From assembly GCF_950295315.1 (NCBI RefSeq), contig NC_080164.1, forward strand, positions 54,407,451 through 54,471,450: a DNA stretch of 64,000 nt. Direction: 5' to 3'. How positions within the stretch are numbered: the first letter of the stretch is position 1; every line of letters starts with the position of its first letter. Origin of the DNA: Erinaceus europaeus (Eukaryota > Chordata > Mammalia > Eulipotyphla > Erinaceidae). Positions 21,950 to 32,751 of the stretch are shown here, in pieces. A model generated the notes under the pieces. It was not told the origin of the DNA. It saw nothing but the letters and a program-made list of their open reading frames with translations, and searched no databases. Made by a program: the position numbers and the translations under genes.

Positions 21950-22276
21950 TTATGTCATTATGATTTCCCTGCTGAGGCTCTGGATTCTACACAGCAGCTC
22001 ACAATGTAAATCTGAGTAGAATTTTCTAGCAGACCAAGCCTGAACAAGAAGCTTATATTGCAGCTGCCAGGGGCCAAGAGAAGGCAGGTCTGCACACCGT
22101 CTTCTGTAGTAGGAGGCAGAGTCCTCCCTCCTTAGTATATTGAGATTTACAGAGAGATCATTAAGGGGGGTGTCTTGCCATACTTCTGGTGGAACTTGTG
22201 GTATCTCATCCATCCCCACCCGACCCTCTTTGCTTATCTGATTGTAAAAGTGACTCAGAAGCAGTGAAAATTGCAC
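21950..22276 (-). CDS. unrecognised 108-codon open frame
   Basis: An uninterrupted reverse-strand frame of 108 codons that overlaps no repeat I can identify. It contains a run of basic and aromatic residues (SASYYRRRCADLP, ARKFYSDLHCELL). I do not recognise a family, signal peptide or domain. There is no nearby splice-site evidence I would trust and no upstream promoter feature. It may be chance, an old processed pseudogene, or part of an exon; chance is the most likely. Confidence 0.12.
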   Translation of the reverse strand: MQFSLLLSHFYNQISKEGRVGMDEIPQVPPEVWQDTPLNDLSVNLNILRREDSASYYRRRCADLPSLGPWQLQYKLLVQAWSARKFYSDLHCELLCRIQSLSREIIMT

Positions 22277-22479
22277 TCGTTCTGGTAAAACAACAACAAC
22301 AACAAAAACCCAAAAAACTCCCTCCCTAACATTAAGAGGGGGTGTTGGGATACTGGGTGGATAGGTTAGAGTTCTCCAGGGAAAAAAAAGGAAAGTGTCA
22401 ATGTCTCAGAGCAGAATGAGATGGATGTCTCAGCTCAAGCAAAGAGGGCAAATTTATTCTTCCTCTACCCTTCTTTCTT

Positions 22480-22820
22480 TTTTAATTTTTATTAGTGATA
22501 TACAAAATTATAATGGGGTTATAATTCCACAGCATTCCCAACACCAGAATTCTATGTCCACATCCCCCTCCAGTAGAAATTGCAATAGTTTTTCCCTAGG
22601 TCACAGATATGGGTCTATATCTGTCTCTGTCTCTGTCTCTATCTCTATTTTGCCCATTTTTTCCTATGGCTCTGCCTTCAATTCCTTTGAGTGTCATGCC
22701 TATACCTACTACTACTTCTGAGTGTCCTTCCTATTTCCTCTTCTCTCTCAGATAAAACAGTGCCTAACTTCCTCTGTGTTTTCCAGATTCACTTACTTTT
22801 CAGTGATGACTACCTTTCTT
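22480..22820 (-). mobile_element. R1-related old copy, 3' part
   Basis: Reverse strand ends like the R1 terminus (plus strand: AACACCAGAATTCTATGTCC, with TTATAATTCCACAGCATTCCC before it). Strongly diverged. The TCTGTC/TCTATC repeat at 22,618-22,650 lies within it. Confidence 0.5.
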
Positions 22821-22867
22821 TATTTATTATGGTTTGCAAAACTTCACCATCCCAAGTGATAATATAT

Positions 22868-23022
22868 ATTTTTTGAAAGATGGTGACAGAGAGAAGGAGA
22901 GACACTTGCAGCGTTGCTCCACTGATCTTGAAGCTTCCTTCCTACAGGTGGGAACCAGGAGCTTGAACCTGTTCCTTGCACAGAGTAATAAATTCTACCA
23001 GGTGTTCTCCCACCTAGTCCCT
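22868..23022 (-). mobile_element. SINE-1
   Basis: Body CTACAGGTGGGAACCAGGAG and a head ending GGGACTAGGTGGGAGAACAC on the reverse strand. Confidence 0.8.
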
Positions 23023-23261
23023 TACCTTTTTGTTCTATACAGACCTTCAGCAGACTGGATAATTCCTACCAGTACTGGTAAGGGTGATCTTCTTTACTCA
23101 GTCTACCAATTCAAATGCTGACCTCTTCCAGAAACACCCTTTCAGATATACCCAGAATAATGTTTTACTAGTTATGTGGGCACCTTTACTCTCGTTAAGT
23201 TGACACTTAAAATTAACCATCATATCAAACAAAAACTTCAGTACAAAAATCTGTCACATCC

Positions 23262-23680
23262 TGTACACTAGTGATTCTCCTAGTATGGGGCATCAGTATC
23301 TCTTGTTAGCATCTTAGAAATAAAAGTTCTTGGGAGTCGGGCTGTAGCACAGCGGGTTAAGCGTAGGTGGCACAAAGCACAAGGACCAGCGTAAGTATCT
23401 CTGGCTCCCCACCTGCAGGGGAGTCACTTCACAAGCAGTGAAACAGGTCTGCAGGTGTCTATCTTTCTCTCCCCCTCTCTGTCCTCCCTCTCCTCTCTCC
23501 ATTTCTCTCTGTCCTATCCGACAACAATGACAGCAATGATAACTACAACAATAAAACAACAAGGGCAACAAAAGGGAATAAATAAATTAAATAAATATTT
23601 TTTAAAAATAAAAGAACTAAAAGTTATTGGTCCTGCCATACATCTTTTGGATCAGAGACTCTAAGTACAAGATTCAGCAA
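23262..23680 (+). mobile_element. MER5-like hAT remnant split by a SINE
   Basis: CTAGTGATTCTCCTAGTATG then GGGCATCAGTATCTC resembles the start of MER5-type elements. A SINE-2 at 23,332-23,610 separates the two ends. Tentative. Confidence 0.35.
23332..23610 (+). mobile_element. SINE-2, short form, B box deleted
   Basis: Head GGGAGTCGGGCTGTAGCACA is well kept, but after ACCAGCGTAAGTATC the text jumps to CTGGCTCCCCACCTGCAGGG: the GGTTCGAGCCCC B box is missing. 3' part is CAACAA-rich with an AATAAATTAAATAAAT tail. Without the B box this copy should be unable to start Pol III transcription efficiently. Confidence 0.9.
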
Positions 23681-24250
23681 AATACTGAACAAATCTTGTC
23701 TTCCTTCCTTCTTTCCTTTCTTTCTTTCCATTTCTGATTGAGATTTTATTACATCTATAGATCAATTTAGGAAGAATTAACCTCTTTTTAATACTGGGCC
23801 TTCTGATTCATTAATTTAGAACTTCTATTTATTCAGGAATTCCCCAAGGGAAGAAAAAAAAAGATGTTCAGATAAAATCTTCATATTCTAAAAGAATTTT
23901 CAAATACTATCAAAAATCATATGTAGGCTCAAAGAAGAGATTATAAAACAAAAGGTAAAAAACTAAGCTAGTACATTCAGCATAAAAATGAAAGAGTATA
24001 CTATGACAGAAAAGGAATACATTAGAGGCAGACAAGATGTGGAGTTCAGACTACAGTGGACATACTCTGGGAAATCGCACAAGATGAAATGAACAACAAC
24101 AAAAACCAATATTTATTAACAACTCTGGAGAAAACTGCTATGTAAGGCTAACAATGTGAGATTAACTTGTAATATCCGAAGGAGAATGAAAGGAGCAAAC
24201 TCTGCATTGTTTTCAAAATTTAAATAAAGCTTTCTTAAAATAGGATAATT
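23681..24250. other. no recognised feature
   Basis: AT-rich; a CTTCCTTCTTTCC pyrimidine tract at 23,700-23,730. Nothing else seen. Confidence 0.4.
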
Positions 24251-24251
24251 T

Positions 24252-24530
24252 TGGGAGTCAGGTGGTAGCGAAGTGGGTTAAGTGCAGGTGGCGCAAAGCA
24301 CAAGGACCCAAGGACCAGTGTAAGGATCCCGGTTCTAGCACCCGGCTCCCCACCTGCAGGAGAGTCGCTTCACAAGTGGTGAAGCAAGTCTGCAGGTGTC
24401 TTTCTCTCCCCCTCTCTGCCTTCCCCTCCTCTCTCCATTTCTCTCTGTTCCATCCAATAACATCTATAACAACAATGATAACTACAACAAAAAAACAAGG
24501 GCAACAAAAGGGAATAAATAAATAATAAAA
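24252..24530 (+). mobile_element. SINE-2, short form
   Basis: Head GGGAGTCAGGTGGTAGCGAA, a small duplication of AAGGACC within the head, B box GGTTCTAGCACC, CAACAA-poor 3' part, AATAAATAATAAAA tail. Confidence 0.92.
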
Positions 24531-24734
24531 AAACCTTTATAAATAGAATAACTTCAATCTACAGATCAGAAAAACACAGATGTTCCAAGAAAAATAAATA
24601 AGGAACATCCAACACCAAGGCAGAATATAGGTTCAATATAAGTTTTAGTGCAAACTCTAAAATAGAGAAGCTAAGTATATTAGTTGCCCAGGGTTCACCT
24701 AATTAAATACCTCAAACCATGTGGCATTAGAACA

Positions 24735-24955
24735 ACAGAAATGTTTGGAGTAGGCCACCGAAGTAAAAACCTTGGGTTGAGGTTGAGGGTGGGTGTTTGG
24801 CTTCATGGGGGGCGGGGGGGAGAAGGGAGGGTAGGATGGGAAGGAAGGGTGGGATGGGACAGTCTTTTGGTGGTGGTAATGGTGTTTATGTACACTCCTA
24901 TTAATTTTTAGTCATATAAATCACTATTTAATTAATATGAGAGGGGAAAAATTGA
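24735..24955 (+). mobile_element. R1-related old 3' end with G-rich tract
   Basis: GTGGTGGTAATGGTGTTTAT then TAATTTTTAGTCATATAAAT resembles the R1 terminus. A G-rich, C-poor tract at about 24,780-24,860 precedes it. Confidence 0.4.
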
Positions 24956-25081
24956 TTGAATGTCTCAAACTTTTTAAAGCACAGACCATAGGCTGAGTCT
25001 TTGATATGTTGACTCTCTTAAAAACTTAGACCAAGGCAACCAGTGGCACAGTGGAACTTAGAAGCAACCAGTGGCACAGCT

Positions 25082-26490
25082 ATATACAAATAATGCTAAA
25101 GGAAATAAATTATGGTGATGTTGTGTATGATACAGCAAATCCTAACAAAGGGATTTTTCAAAGTTAACCCAATTGCCAAATAATGTGATTATAGCAATAA
25201 CTATCTATTGTCTTCTTAAACCCTAAAACAGCAGGAACCTCCCACTTCCTCTATAGAGCCTATATTTCCCCTAGTCCTGTAGCCTCTAGGATGGGGCTCA
25301 CTTTCCTGCATGCTTTTCTCACTTCATAACAAATGATATTGCATCTGCTGATCCCAACCTAATCAAGCAATGAATACCACCACCTCAGCATGCTTCACTT
25401 CATACTGTGTGGAATGTCAACCCTTCACCCTCATTGCTCGGGTGAAACCTTTCCTTTCATAGGATTCTCTAATTACATTCCAGGTGGTTCACTTCCTAAC
25501 AAAGTCCCCAAGTCTAGATATAGACTAGGACCTGTGAGATAGGGCATATGTTCACATGTATCCATAAATTAGGGCAAAATATATACCTGAAAGCAAAAGT
25601 ACACAATGGTGTGCAGTGAGTCAGTATGAAGTTCATAATTAGTGTCTACTTAGACTTAGATACTCTCCTCACCTATTTCCTGTTATACTTTCCTCACTCC
25701 AAGCTATCCTTATCAAAGCAAGGGCTGCAAAAGCTGAATAGGAGCAAGAGACTGGCATACTTTAACAATGACTCTTTAGTCTCTATCAGGCCACCCCATC
25801 AGCTGGGGCCCTAGTCAGGGAGTCCTGAGATTCCAAAACAGGCAAGATGGGCCTAGACATCAAATAAATCCCTCTCTCCATTGTTACTGGTTATCTCTAT
25901 AAGGAACAACACAATAGACCCCTTTGTGGGCCCCCATATGACCTTGCCCTCAGCTTGGATCAACAATGGTAGAGAATGTTCCATCCTCCCAAGGGAGGAT
26001 GGACAACATACTCTATGCTACACCTGAGGAAGATGGGTTGATATTGGGGCAGCTTGGAGCATTCCTACTCATGACCACAGAATGTGAGCTCAGAGATGCA
26101 GAGGTCACATAGGCTCCTAAGCTGAATATGGGCCTCAGATCATATCAAATCAACAGGGTTTACAGTCAACAATATTTATACACCTTTCTCATATTTGGGA
26201 ACTACTCTCTTCCCTGATCCAGCTTTCCAGTCCTTTTTCCAGCCATGACATCATCTCCCCAGACAATAACTTGGATCCACCTGCATATCAGATTTCAGCT
26301 TAAGGAAAAAAAAAAAAAAACTAGTGTAGCCATAGGCCCTTTGGAATATAACTAAAATATGCCTACTAGCTATCTACAAAATGGAGGACCCTCCAACTCT
26401 TCATCTGTACTACTCCAGCCTTTAGGTTCATAATTAGTCAACAACTTGTTTGGCTTCATAAAGTGTGTAAATCTGAAATAAATATATTGA
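25082..26490 (+). mobile_element. R1 copy, long, containing the 5' and middle parts
   Basis: The most complete R1 body in the window. The 5' part (TTTCAAAGTTAACCCAATTG, ATGCTTCACTTCATACTGTG) is shared with 55,782-56,894, and the middle part (CCATCAGCTGGGGCCCTAGT, GGGAGGATGGACAACATACT, CCAGACAATAACTTGGATCC) with 29,232, 36,552 and 54,180 copies. It stops after GTCAACAACTTGTTTGGCTT, so the usual 3' ~400 bp are missing. No open frame of substance. Confidence 0.88.
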
Positions 26491-27216
26491 CATGGCCACG
26501 CTCTCTTTGAAGGAGCTAGGGAAGTATCTTTCCTATTTCTTCAAGTTTCTTGTAGCTCCAGACATGAGTGGCATAACTAAAATCCAGACATGGTGTCCTC
26601 CCTGTCTCTTCTTATAGCTTTCCTTCTGTGCATATCTGTGTTCAAATGTCCCCTTTTATAAGGTCACTGGTCATTGGGCTAGAGTTCACTCAGTCTAGTT
26701 TCAGTGCTATCATCTCTATTTCCAAATAAGGTTACATTATGAAACATGACAAGTTAGTATTTTGGAGGAGGGCATAACTAAACCAAGAATGGTGGGGTGA
26801 CAGAGATTAAGCACTGATTCCATTACATTTAAGGCTAAAAGTAAATAGTAGCAAAAAGTAAGGTGAGAGAACAAAATGAGATAAAGTAAACATAGACAAT
26901 AAAATATAATAAAAATCAAGAGCTAGAGTTGGAAGTGAGATAAAGTGTAAGTGTAGCTAGTTCCTCAGGTTTCATAACAGGAAGTCAATAGAAATCATTT
27001 TAAGTAAAACTTGTATATTTTTAAAAGCATAGCAAATTCAATCCCTCAATATATCACTTCTTTCTTAATTCTAAAATAATTAATATTTTAAGAACTTGTG
27101 GTGAAGTAGGAACCTACTTAGTCATTTTAAAGTTTCTCTTCCATTCTTCTGCCATTAAATTCAAGTAAAAATAATAAAATTTGTTTATCTAGAATAATGT
27201 GGACAGTACAAATCTT
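26491..27216. other. no recognised feature
   Basis: AT-rich; no gene or repeat supported. Confidence 0.4.
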
Positions 27217-27541
27217 TTTTTTTTTTTGCCTCCAGGGTTATCACTGGGGCTCAGTGCCTGTACAATGAATCCACTGCTCCTGGCAGCCATCTTTTTTCCA
27301 TTGTTGTTGCTGCTGCTGTTGTTGCTACTGCTACTGTTATTGTTATTGTTGGATAAGCCAAAGAGAAATAGGAAAGGAGGGGAAGACAGAAAAGGGAGAG
27401 AAAGACACCTGCAGACCTACTTCACCATTTGCAAAGCGACTCCCCTGCAGATGGGGAGCCGGGGGCTCGAACTGGAATCCTTGAGCCAGTCCTTGAGCTT
27501 TATACTATATGCGCTTAACCCGGTGTGCTACTGCCCATTCC
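27217..27541 (-). mobile_element. SINE-2, long form
   Basis: Plus strand starts with a T run and CCTCCAGGGTTATCACTGGG (the long-form extension reversed), a GTTGTTGCTGCTGCTG stretch, CCCCTGCAGATGGGGAGCC, and the head reversed at 27,515-27,541. The Leu-rich frame here is the reversed CAACAA tract, not a protein. Confidence 0.93.
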
Positions 27542-27571
27542 CACAAATCTATCTTTATAAAATTTTGTCAG

Positions 27572-27788
27572 TTGGGGCCGGGCAGTGTGTACCTGATTGA
27601 GCATATATGTTACATTGTGCAAGGATTCAGGTTTAAGCCCCAAGTCCCCCACCTGCAGGGGGAAAGCTTTGCAAGTGGTGAAACAGGGATGCAGGTGTCT
27701 TTTTTTCTCTCTTCCTCTCTATCTTCCATTCCCCTCTCAATTTCTCTCTGTCTCTATCCAATAAGTAATTAAATTTTTTTTTAATTTG
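27572..27788 (+). mobile_element. SINE-1
   Basis: Head GGGGCCGGGCAGTGTGTACC, CCCCACCTGCAGGGGGAAAG body, CTCTATCCAATAAGTAA tail. Confidence 0.92.
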
Positions 27789-27851
27789 TCAGTTGTTCTT
27801 TCCACCAGTTGTTCTTTCTAAAACAACTCAGGGCTTTTATTTGTTTTGTTT

Positions 27852-28132
27852 TTATTGCTATCAAGCTTATCACTGGGGCTTGGTGCCAGCACTATGAATC
27901 CACTGCTCCTGGAAGCCATCTTTTTCCTTTTTTTTTTTTCTTCCTTTCTATTTATTTGATAGAACAGAGAGAAATTGAGAGGGGAGAGGGATAGAGAAAG
28001 ATAGACAACTATAGACCTGCTTCACTGCTTGTAAAGTTTTTCCCCTGTAGTTGGGGAGCAGAGGCTTGAATCCAGGTCCTTTTACTTGGTAATGTGTGTT
28101 TTCAACAGGGTACACCACCAACAGGTCCCCTC
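27852..28132 (-). mobile_element. SINE-1, long form
   Basis: Reversed extension (GCTTATCACTGGGGCTTGG), TTATTTGATAGAACAGAGAG, reversed head ending at 28,132. Confidence 0.85.
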
Positions 28133-28154
28133 TAGGGTTTTGTTTGTTTGTTTG

Positions 28155-28290
28155 TTTAAGATTCACTTATTTACTAACTAGAGAGAGCAAGAACAGAGAA
28201 TCACCCTGGAAAACATGGTACTGGGGATGGAACTTAGAAGCTCATGCTTGCTAGTCAGGTGCTGTACTCATTTCACAACCTCCCTGGCTG
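28155..28290 (-). mobile_element. SINE-3/4-like fragment
   Basis: Reverse strand CAGCCAGGGAGGTTGTGAAA head with TCCATCCCCAGTACC following. Degenerate. Confidence 0.6.
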
Positions 28291-29231
28291 TTCTAATGAT
28301 GTTTTTATAGATGTTAGCAATGATTGTCACTGTGCAGTAGAATTCATTGAGAAATCCTTGGATGCATTTTTCTATGTTACTTGATATATTAGATGTTATT
28401 TTTAGCAAAACAATATCATTGTTTCCACCAAAAGTTTTCTGTATGGGGACGGGGGGCAATGGGGTTCCATTTCAACTCCTAAGAGAAAGTAGGTCCAGGA
28501 GGCAGAAGGTGGGATCTGAGGGTACTATGAGAGCTGATACTAAGTATCTGGGCTGTTAGATTGGCTTTTTTTTCCCTCTGGCAAAAACCCAACTGCACAG
28601 GTTATCATATTTATTAGGATCTCAGATGGATCCAACCCTAGAAGACATCATGCAGCTTTAAGATAAACAAAATGAATATGAATGCCTTCTAACTTTTGAG
28701 AAGGTTAAGTATTTGCTTTGTTGTAACATCAAAGTAGCCATTTACACTCAGAAACAAACCCAGAGACTGACTCTGTTCCTCTTGACCCCCAATCAAGTTA
28801 GTTACATGTATGGCTGCTCTGACCTCTTATCTCTGTGCCCAAGCCCCTCACCCCATTCCCCAAGCCAGACTTTTCCATGAGGAAAGGCATCTCGGTGCAT
28901 AAATCATTGTCACATTCATATGAACTAAAGATTTTTGCAGGACACAGAGAGAGAGGTAGAGAGAGAGAGCGAGAGTGAGAGAGAGGTCAGAGTATCAATC
29001 TAATACAGGAAGTTCCAAGGAAATCCCAAACATGCAAGTTCTGTTTCCCTGGTCAACATATTCATATGTTATTACTTCTCTTGTTACTGATATATATTTT
29101 TATTCCAGTGTTTGGCAAGATATGTATTTTTAATACATCTTTTCCTATATTTTAATAGAAATAGTTGTGGTTTCTGGGGATACCACTTACAGGCAGCTGT
29201 AATTTTGTGATTTAAGCATATCATATAAAAC
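28291..29231. other. no gene recognised; possible SINE scrap
   Basis: A GA-rich run at 28,945-28,990 followed by GTCAGAGTATCAATC may be the end of a decayed reverse SINE. Otherwise nothing. Confidence 0.35.
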
Positions 29232-30178
29232 AGGGGGCTCCATAGGACCTTGCCCCCAACGTGGATCAACAACAGTAAAGAATGTTCCATCCTCTGAAGG
29301 GAGGATGAACAACATACTCTATCCCATATCTGAGAAAGATGGGTCCTGAAATTGGGGCAGTTTGGAACATTCCTACTCATGACCACAGATGTGAGCTCAG
29401 ATCTACAAGGATGCAGAGGTCACATAGGCTCCTAAGCTGAATATGGGCCCCAGAGCACATCAAATCAATGAGGTTTACAGTCAACAATATGTATACACTT
29501 TCCCATTTTTGGGAGCTACTCTGTTCTCTGATCCAGCTTTCTGGTCCTTTTTCCAGCCATGACATGATCTCCCCAGACAATAACTTGGATCCACCTGCAT
29601 ATCAGATGTCAGGCTCAGGGAAAATAAAACAAACAAACAAATAAAAAAAGCTAGTATAGTCATGGGCTCTTTGGAATATAACTAAAATATACCTACTAGC
29701 TATCTGAAAAATGGAGACCTCCCAACTCTTCATCTGTACTATGCCAGCCTTTAGGTTCATGGTTAGTCAATAATTTGTTTGGCTGTATCTGTTAATTCCT
29801 TTTTTAGCCACCAGGTTCCAGATGCTACCATGATGCCAACCAGACTTCCCTGGGCAGACAACCTCACCAATGTGTCCTGGAGCCCTGCTTCCCCAGAACC
29901 CTGCCCCACTAGGGGAAGAGAGAGACAGGCTGGAGTATGATAGACCTGCCAATGCCCATGTTCAGCGGGGAAGCAATTACAGAAGCCAGACTTTCCACCT
30001 TCTGCATCCCACAATGATCTTGGGTCCATACTCCCAGAGGGTTAAAGAATAGGAAAGCTATAAAGGGAGGGGATGGGATATGAAGTTCTGGTGGTGGGAA
30101 CTGTGTGTAGTTGTACCCCTCTTATCCTATGGTGTTTGTCAGTGTTTCCTTTTTATAAATAAAAAATTTTTTAAAAAT
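29232..30178 (+). mobile_element. R1 copy, young, A-tailed
   Basis: Starts GGGCTCCATAGGACCTTG and runs through CCAGACAATAACTTGGATCC, CAGACTTCCCTGGGCAGACA, GTTCAGCGGGGAAGCAATTA and TTCTGGTGGTGGGAACTGTG to TTATAAATAAAAAATTTTTT. Close to the 54,180 and 51,032 copies. A possible imperfect flanking repeat (AACAGGGGGCT / ATCAGGGAGCT) is present but I do not rely on it. Confidence 0.9.
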
Positions 30179-30669
30179 CAGGGAGCTGCTGTTTGATTGT
30201 TTTTGGTTGTTTTCCAGGCTTCATTACTCTAGGCTGATTTCTTTCAGATAGAATGGGGGGGGGGAGAAGGTAGGCAGAGGATGATGTCTGAGTCTTTAAA
30301 TAAGGTGGAGGCCAGCCTTAAACCTGGGTCACACTATCCTAGTGAGCTATTTTCCCAGCACTTGGAGGTAGGCTTTTAGCTTTACTTCCTCTAGGCTGAA
30401 GCTGACCCTTTTTTTTCTCTTTCCAGTCAACATAGCAGAACAGATGTCCCAATAGAAGACCCCAGCTCAGTGGCAGTGTGTTCAGGGACAAGCAGGTGGG
30501 CAATGGCAGATAAGTCTTCTACAGGTACAGGGTCCTCACCTAGGCAAGCACTTGAATGGAGTATGGTCAGTGGACTCTGCATAATGGGTTCCATCAAAGG
30601 GCTGGCTGGGCTCACATGTAATCAGTGACTCCAAAGAACAGCATCACTGGATGGTACTATAGTAACATA
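30179..30669. other. no recognised feature; left Vingi target site at the end
   Basis: No gene seen. The last 11 bases (ATAGTAACATA, 30,659-30,669) are the left copy of the Vingi target-site duplication. A G run at 30,254-30,265. Confidence 0.5.
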
Positions 30670-32740
30670 TAGTGAACTATTCAGCTCGTCAACGTATATA
30701 AGCCTCCCAGTGCCTCATGGGATAATGAGGTCCCGCCTAGCCCAAATCACCCAGCCATTTACGTTGGAGACTTTAATAGTCATCACCAAGACTGGGGCTA
30801 GTCCTCCACTCGTGCTGACGGCTCTATCTTAGCTGACTGGGCTTCAGCGAATGACCTCTCCCTATTATACGATCCCAAACAGCCAGGCTCTTTTCACAGT
30901 GCTAGATGGAATAAAGACTCGTCACCCGACCTGTGCTGGATTAGCACAGTCAATGGCCAAGCCTTTCCCGCTACGAGACAAGTTCTCAAGATGTTCCCGC
31001 ACAGTCATCACCGCCCAGCTATCATCCACATTGGTCTCCAGCTCCCACTGATTCTGTGCTCGGAGAAACTAAGATGGAACTTTCGGAAAGCAAACTGGCA
31101 TCTGTTCAGTGATCTTACCAACATATCTATTCCTGCAATTCCAATTAACTCTATCCCCTCTGAAGATTCCTACAGGCGCTTCTGCCAAGCCATCTTCAAA
31201 GCAGCTTCCCAAGCTATTCCTTGTGGGAGACGTGCTAACTATACGCCTTGTCTTGATGCTGAATGCGAGCAACTGCTAAAGCAGTATGATGAGTCGGGCG
31301 ACCCAGATGTGGCTGACCATCTCATTGCCTCCCTGGATGCAGCACGCCAAGCCCGCTGGCAACAACTCACGGAAAGTCTGAACTTCACCCACTCAAGTAG
31401 GAAGGCCTGGAAGCTTCTTCACAGACTGGGTGCCGGTAGCCAAGCCCCTCCCGTCTCCCATCCTCCCGTATCTCCAAACTCAGTGGCCAGTCACCTAACT
31501 CAAGTTGGATGTGCTAAGATCGACCCAGTCTGGAAAAGAGAAATTTCCCATGAGTGGTCATCCCACTTCCGGTTATCTTGTCCATCTCCAAAACTCTCTC
31601 CCTTTACACTGTCTGAACTGGAAGATGCTTTAAAGAGGGTTAAACCGGGAACGGCTGCTGGCTATGATAACATCACCCCAGAACTCATTCTTAACCTGGG
31701 TCCCGTGGCAAAGAAGTGGCTCACTTCATTCCTGTCCCACATCTTGGAATCTGAGTCTATGCCCAAAGTTTGGCAGCGTGCGAAGATTATAGCAGTTTTG
31801 AAACCAAAGAAAGACCCAACACTGGCCACCAGCTATAGACCAATTTCTCTCCTCTCCGTGTGTTACAAACTCCTTGAGAGGCTGCTTCTGTCACGTATTT
31901 CTCATCTTACAGAGAAATTCCTATCACCCACCCAAGCTGGTTTCCGCCCAGGAAGATCTACCTGCGAACAAGCCCTGGCCCTCTCAACTTACATTGAAAA
32001 TGGATTCCAGAAGAATTTAAAGACGAGTGCTGTCTTTGTTGATCTCACAGCAGCCTATGACATGGTTTGGCACCGTGGTCTCCTAGCATTATGCTATTCC
32101 ACTGCAGAATACTGTGCCCCAGTATGGTTCCGTAGCCCCCATGTCCACTTGGTCGATTCCAAATTATATTCCTCCATGAGGATAATTTCTGGAACCATCT
32201 GTTCCACCCCGGTTCCATGGCTGCCAGTTCTTAGCAACATCGCCCCGCCAGATATTCGTCGGGATGCGGCATCATCTAAGTTCATTTCCCACGTCTACGC
32301 TCGACCGGACCTGCCAATATACGCGGATATCTTCGCCCACCCTGTCCAACGCTTGACGTCTCGTCACCCAATCTGGTCCCCTATGCCTACACTGAACTTC
32401 TCTGTTCCAGACTCTTGGAAACAGAGTTGGCAGTCAGCTGAGGTAAAGAACAAACACCTCATCACAGACCCCTGCAAGCGTCAACCCGGCTTTGACCTAG
32501 CACGTTATGATTGGGCCCTCCTCAATCGCTATCGAACAGGCCGTGGCCGGTGCGCTGCTATGTTCCATCGCTGGGGAGCCAGAGACGACCCGAACTGCCC
32601 CTGTGGCTACAGACAGACTATGACCCACATAGTCAACGACTGCCACCTCTCCAGATTCAAAGGAGGTCTCGAAACTTTACATCAGGCTCAACCTGACGCT
32701 CTTGACTGGCTACAGAAGAAGGGCAAACGCTAGAAGAAGA
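30670..32740 (+). mobile_element. Vingi-type non-LTR retrotransposon, copy 1 (5' truncated, internally deleted)
   Basis: A ~2.07-kb element flanked by a perfect 11-bp duplication ATAGTAACATA (30,659-30,669 and 32,741-32,751). It begins in the middle of the endonuclease domain and ends in TAGAAGAAGA immediately after the stop codon, with no poly(A). Its base composition and CpG content are visibly higher than in the flanks. Vingi is the Ingi-related clade without RNase H described from hedgehogs, where internally deleted non-autonomous families are also known; this copy has that structure. Clade assignment is from motif style and host context, not from a search. Confidence 0.88.
30691..32733 (+). 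pseudogene. Vingi polyprotein, defective (endonuclease part, RT part, C-terminal knuckle)
   Basis: The frame starts within an APE-type endonuclease (NVYKPPSASW at 30,691-30,720; GDFNSHHQDW at 30,766-30,795). One in-frame TAG at 30,799-30,801 interrupts it; from 30,802 to the stop at 32,731-32,733 it is open (580 codons from the first Met at 30,991). Residues counted from that Met: RT motif 0/1 around 220-265 (AAGYDNITPELI, KIIAVLKPKKDP), motif 2 SYRPISLLSVCYKLLE, motif 2a AGFRPGRST, motif A FVDLTAAYDMVWH at about 348-360. At about residue 366 the sequence jumps to ALCYSTAEYCAPVW, a post-RT block, so motifs B to E including the catalytic YADD-type motif are gone. The C-terminus keeps CPCGYRQTMTHIVNDC (CX1CX7HX4C). 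The deletion keeps the frame. It cannot make a working RT; a role as a template mobilised in trans is possible. Confidence 0.9.
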
Positions 32741-32751
32741 ATAGTAACATA

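Noticed and set aside
25037..25080. Direct repeat GCAACCAGTGGCACAG at 25,037 and 25,063
   Set aside because: Short local duplication without an insertion between the copies; treated as a minor slippage event.
27199..27600. 133-codon Leu-rich frame resembling a signal or membrane segment
   Set aside because: It is the reversed CAACAA tract of a SINE-2 copy. The same explanation covers the similar frames at 10,793-11,197, 33,196-33,567 and 40,098-40,508.
29221..30195. Target duplication for the R1 copy at 29,232 (AACAGGGGGCT / ATCAGGGAGCT)
   Set aside because: Two mismatches in a G-rich match are too weak to count.
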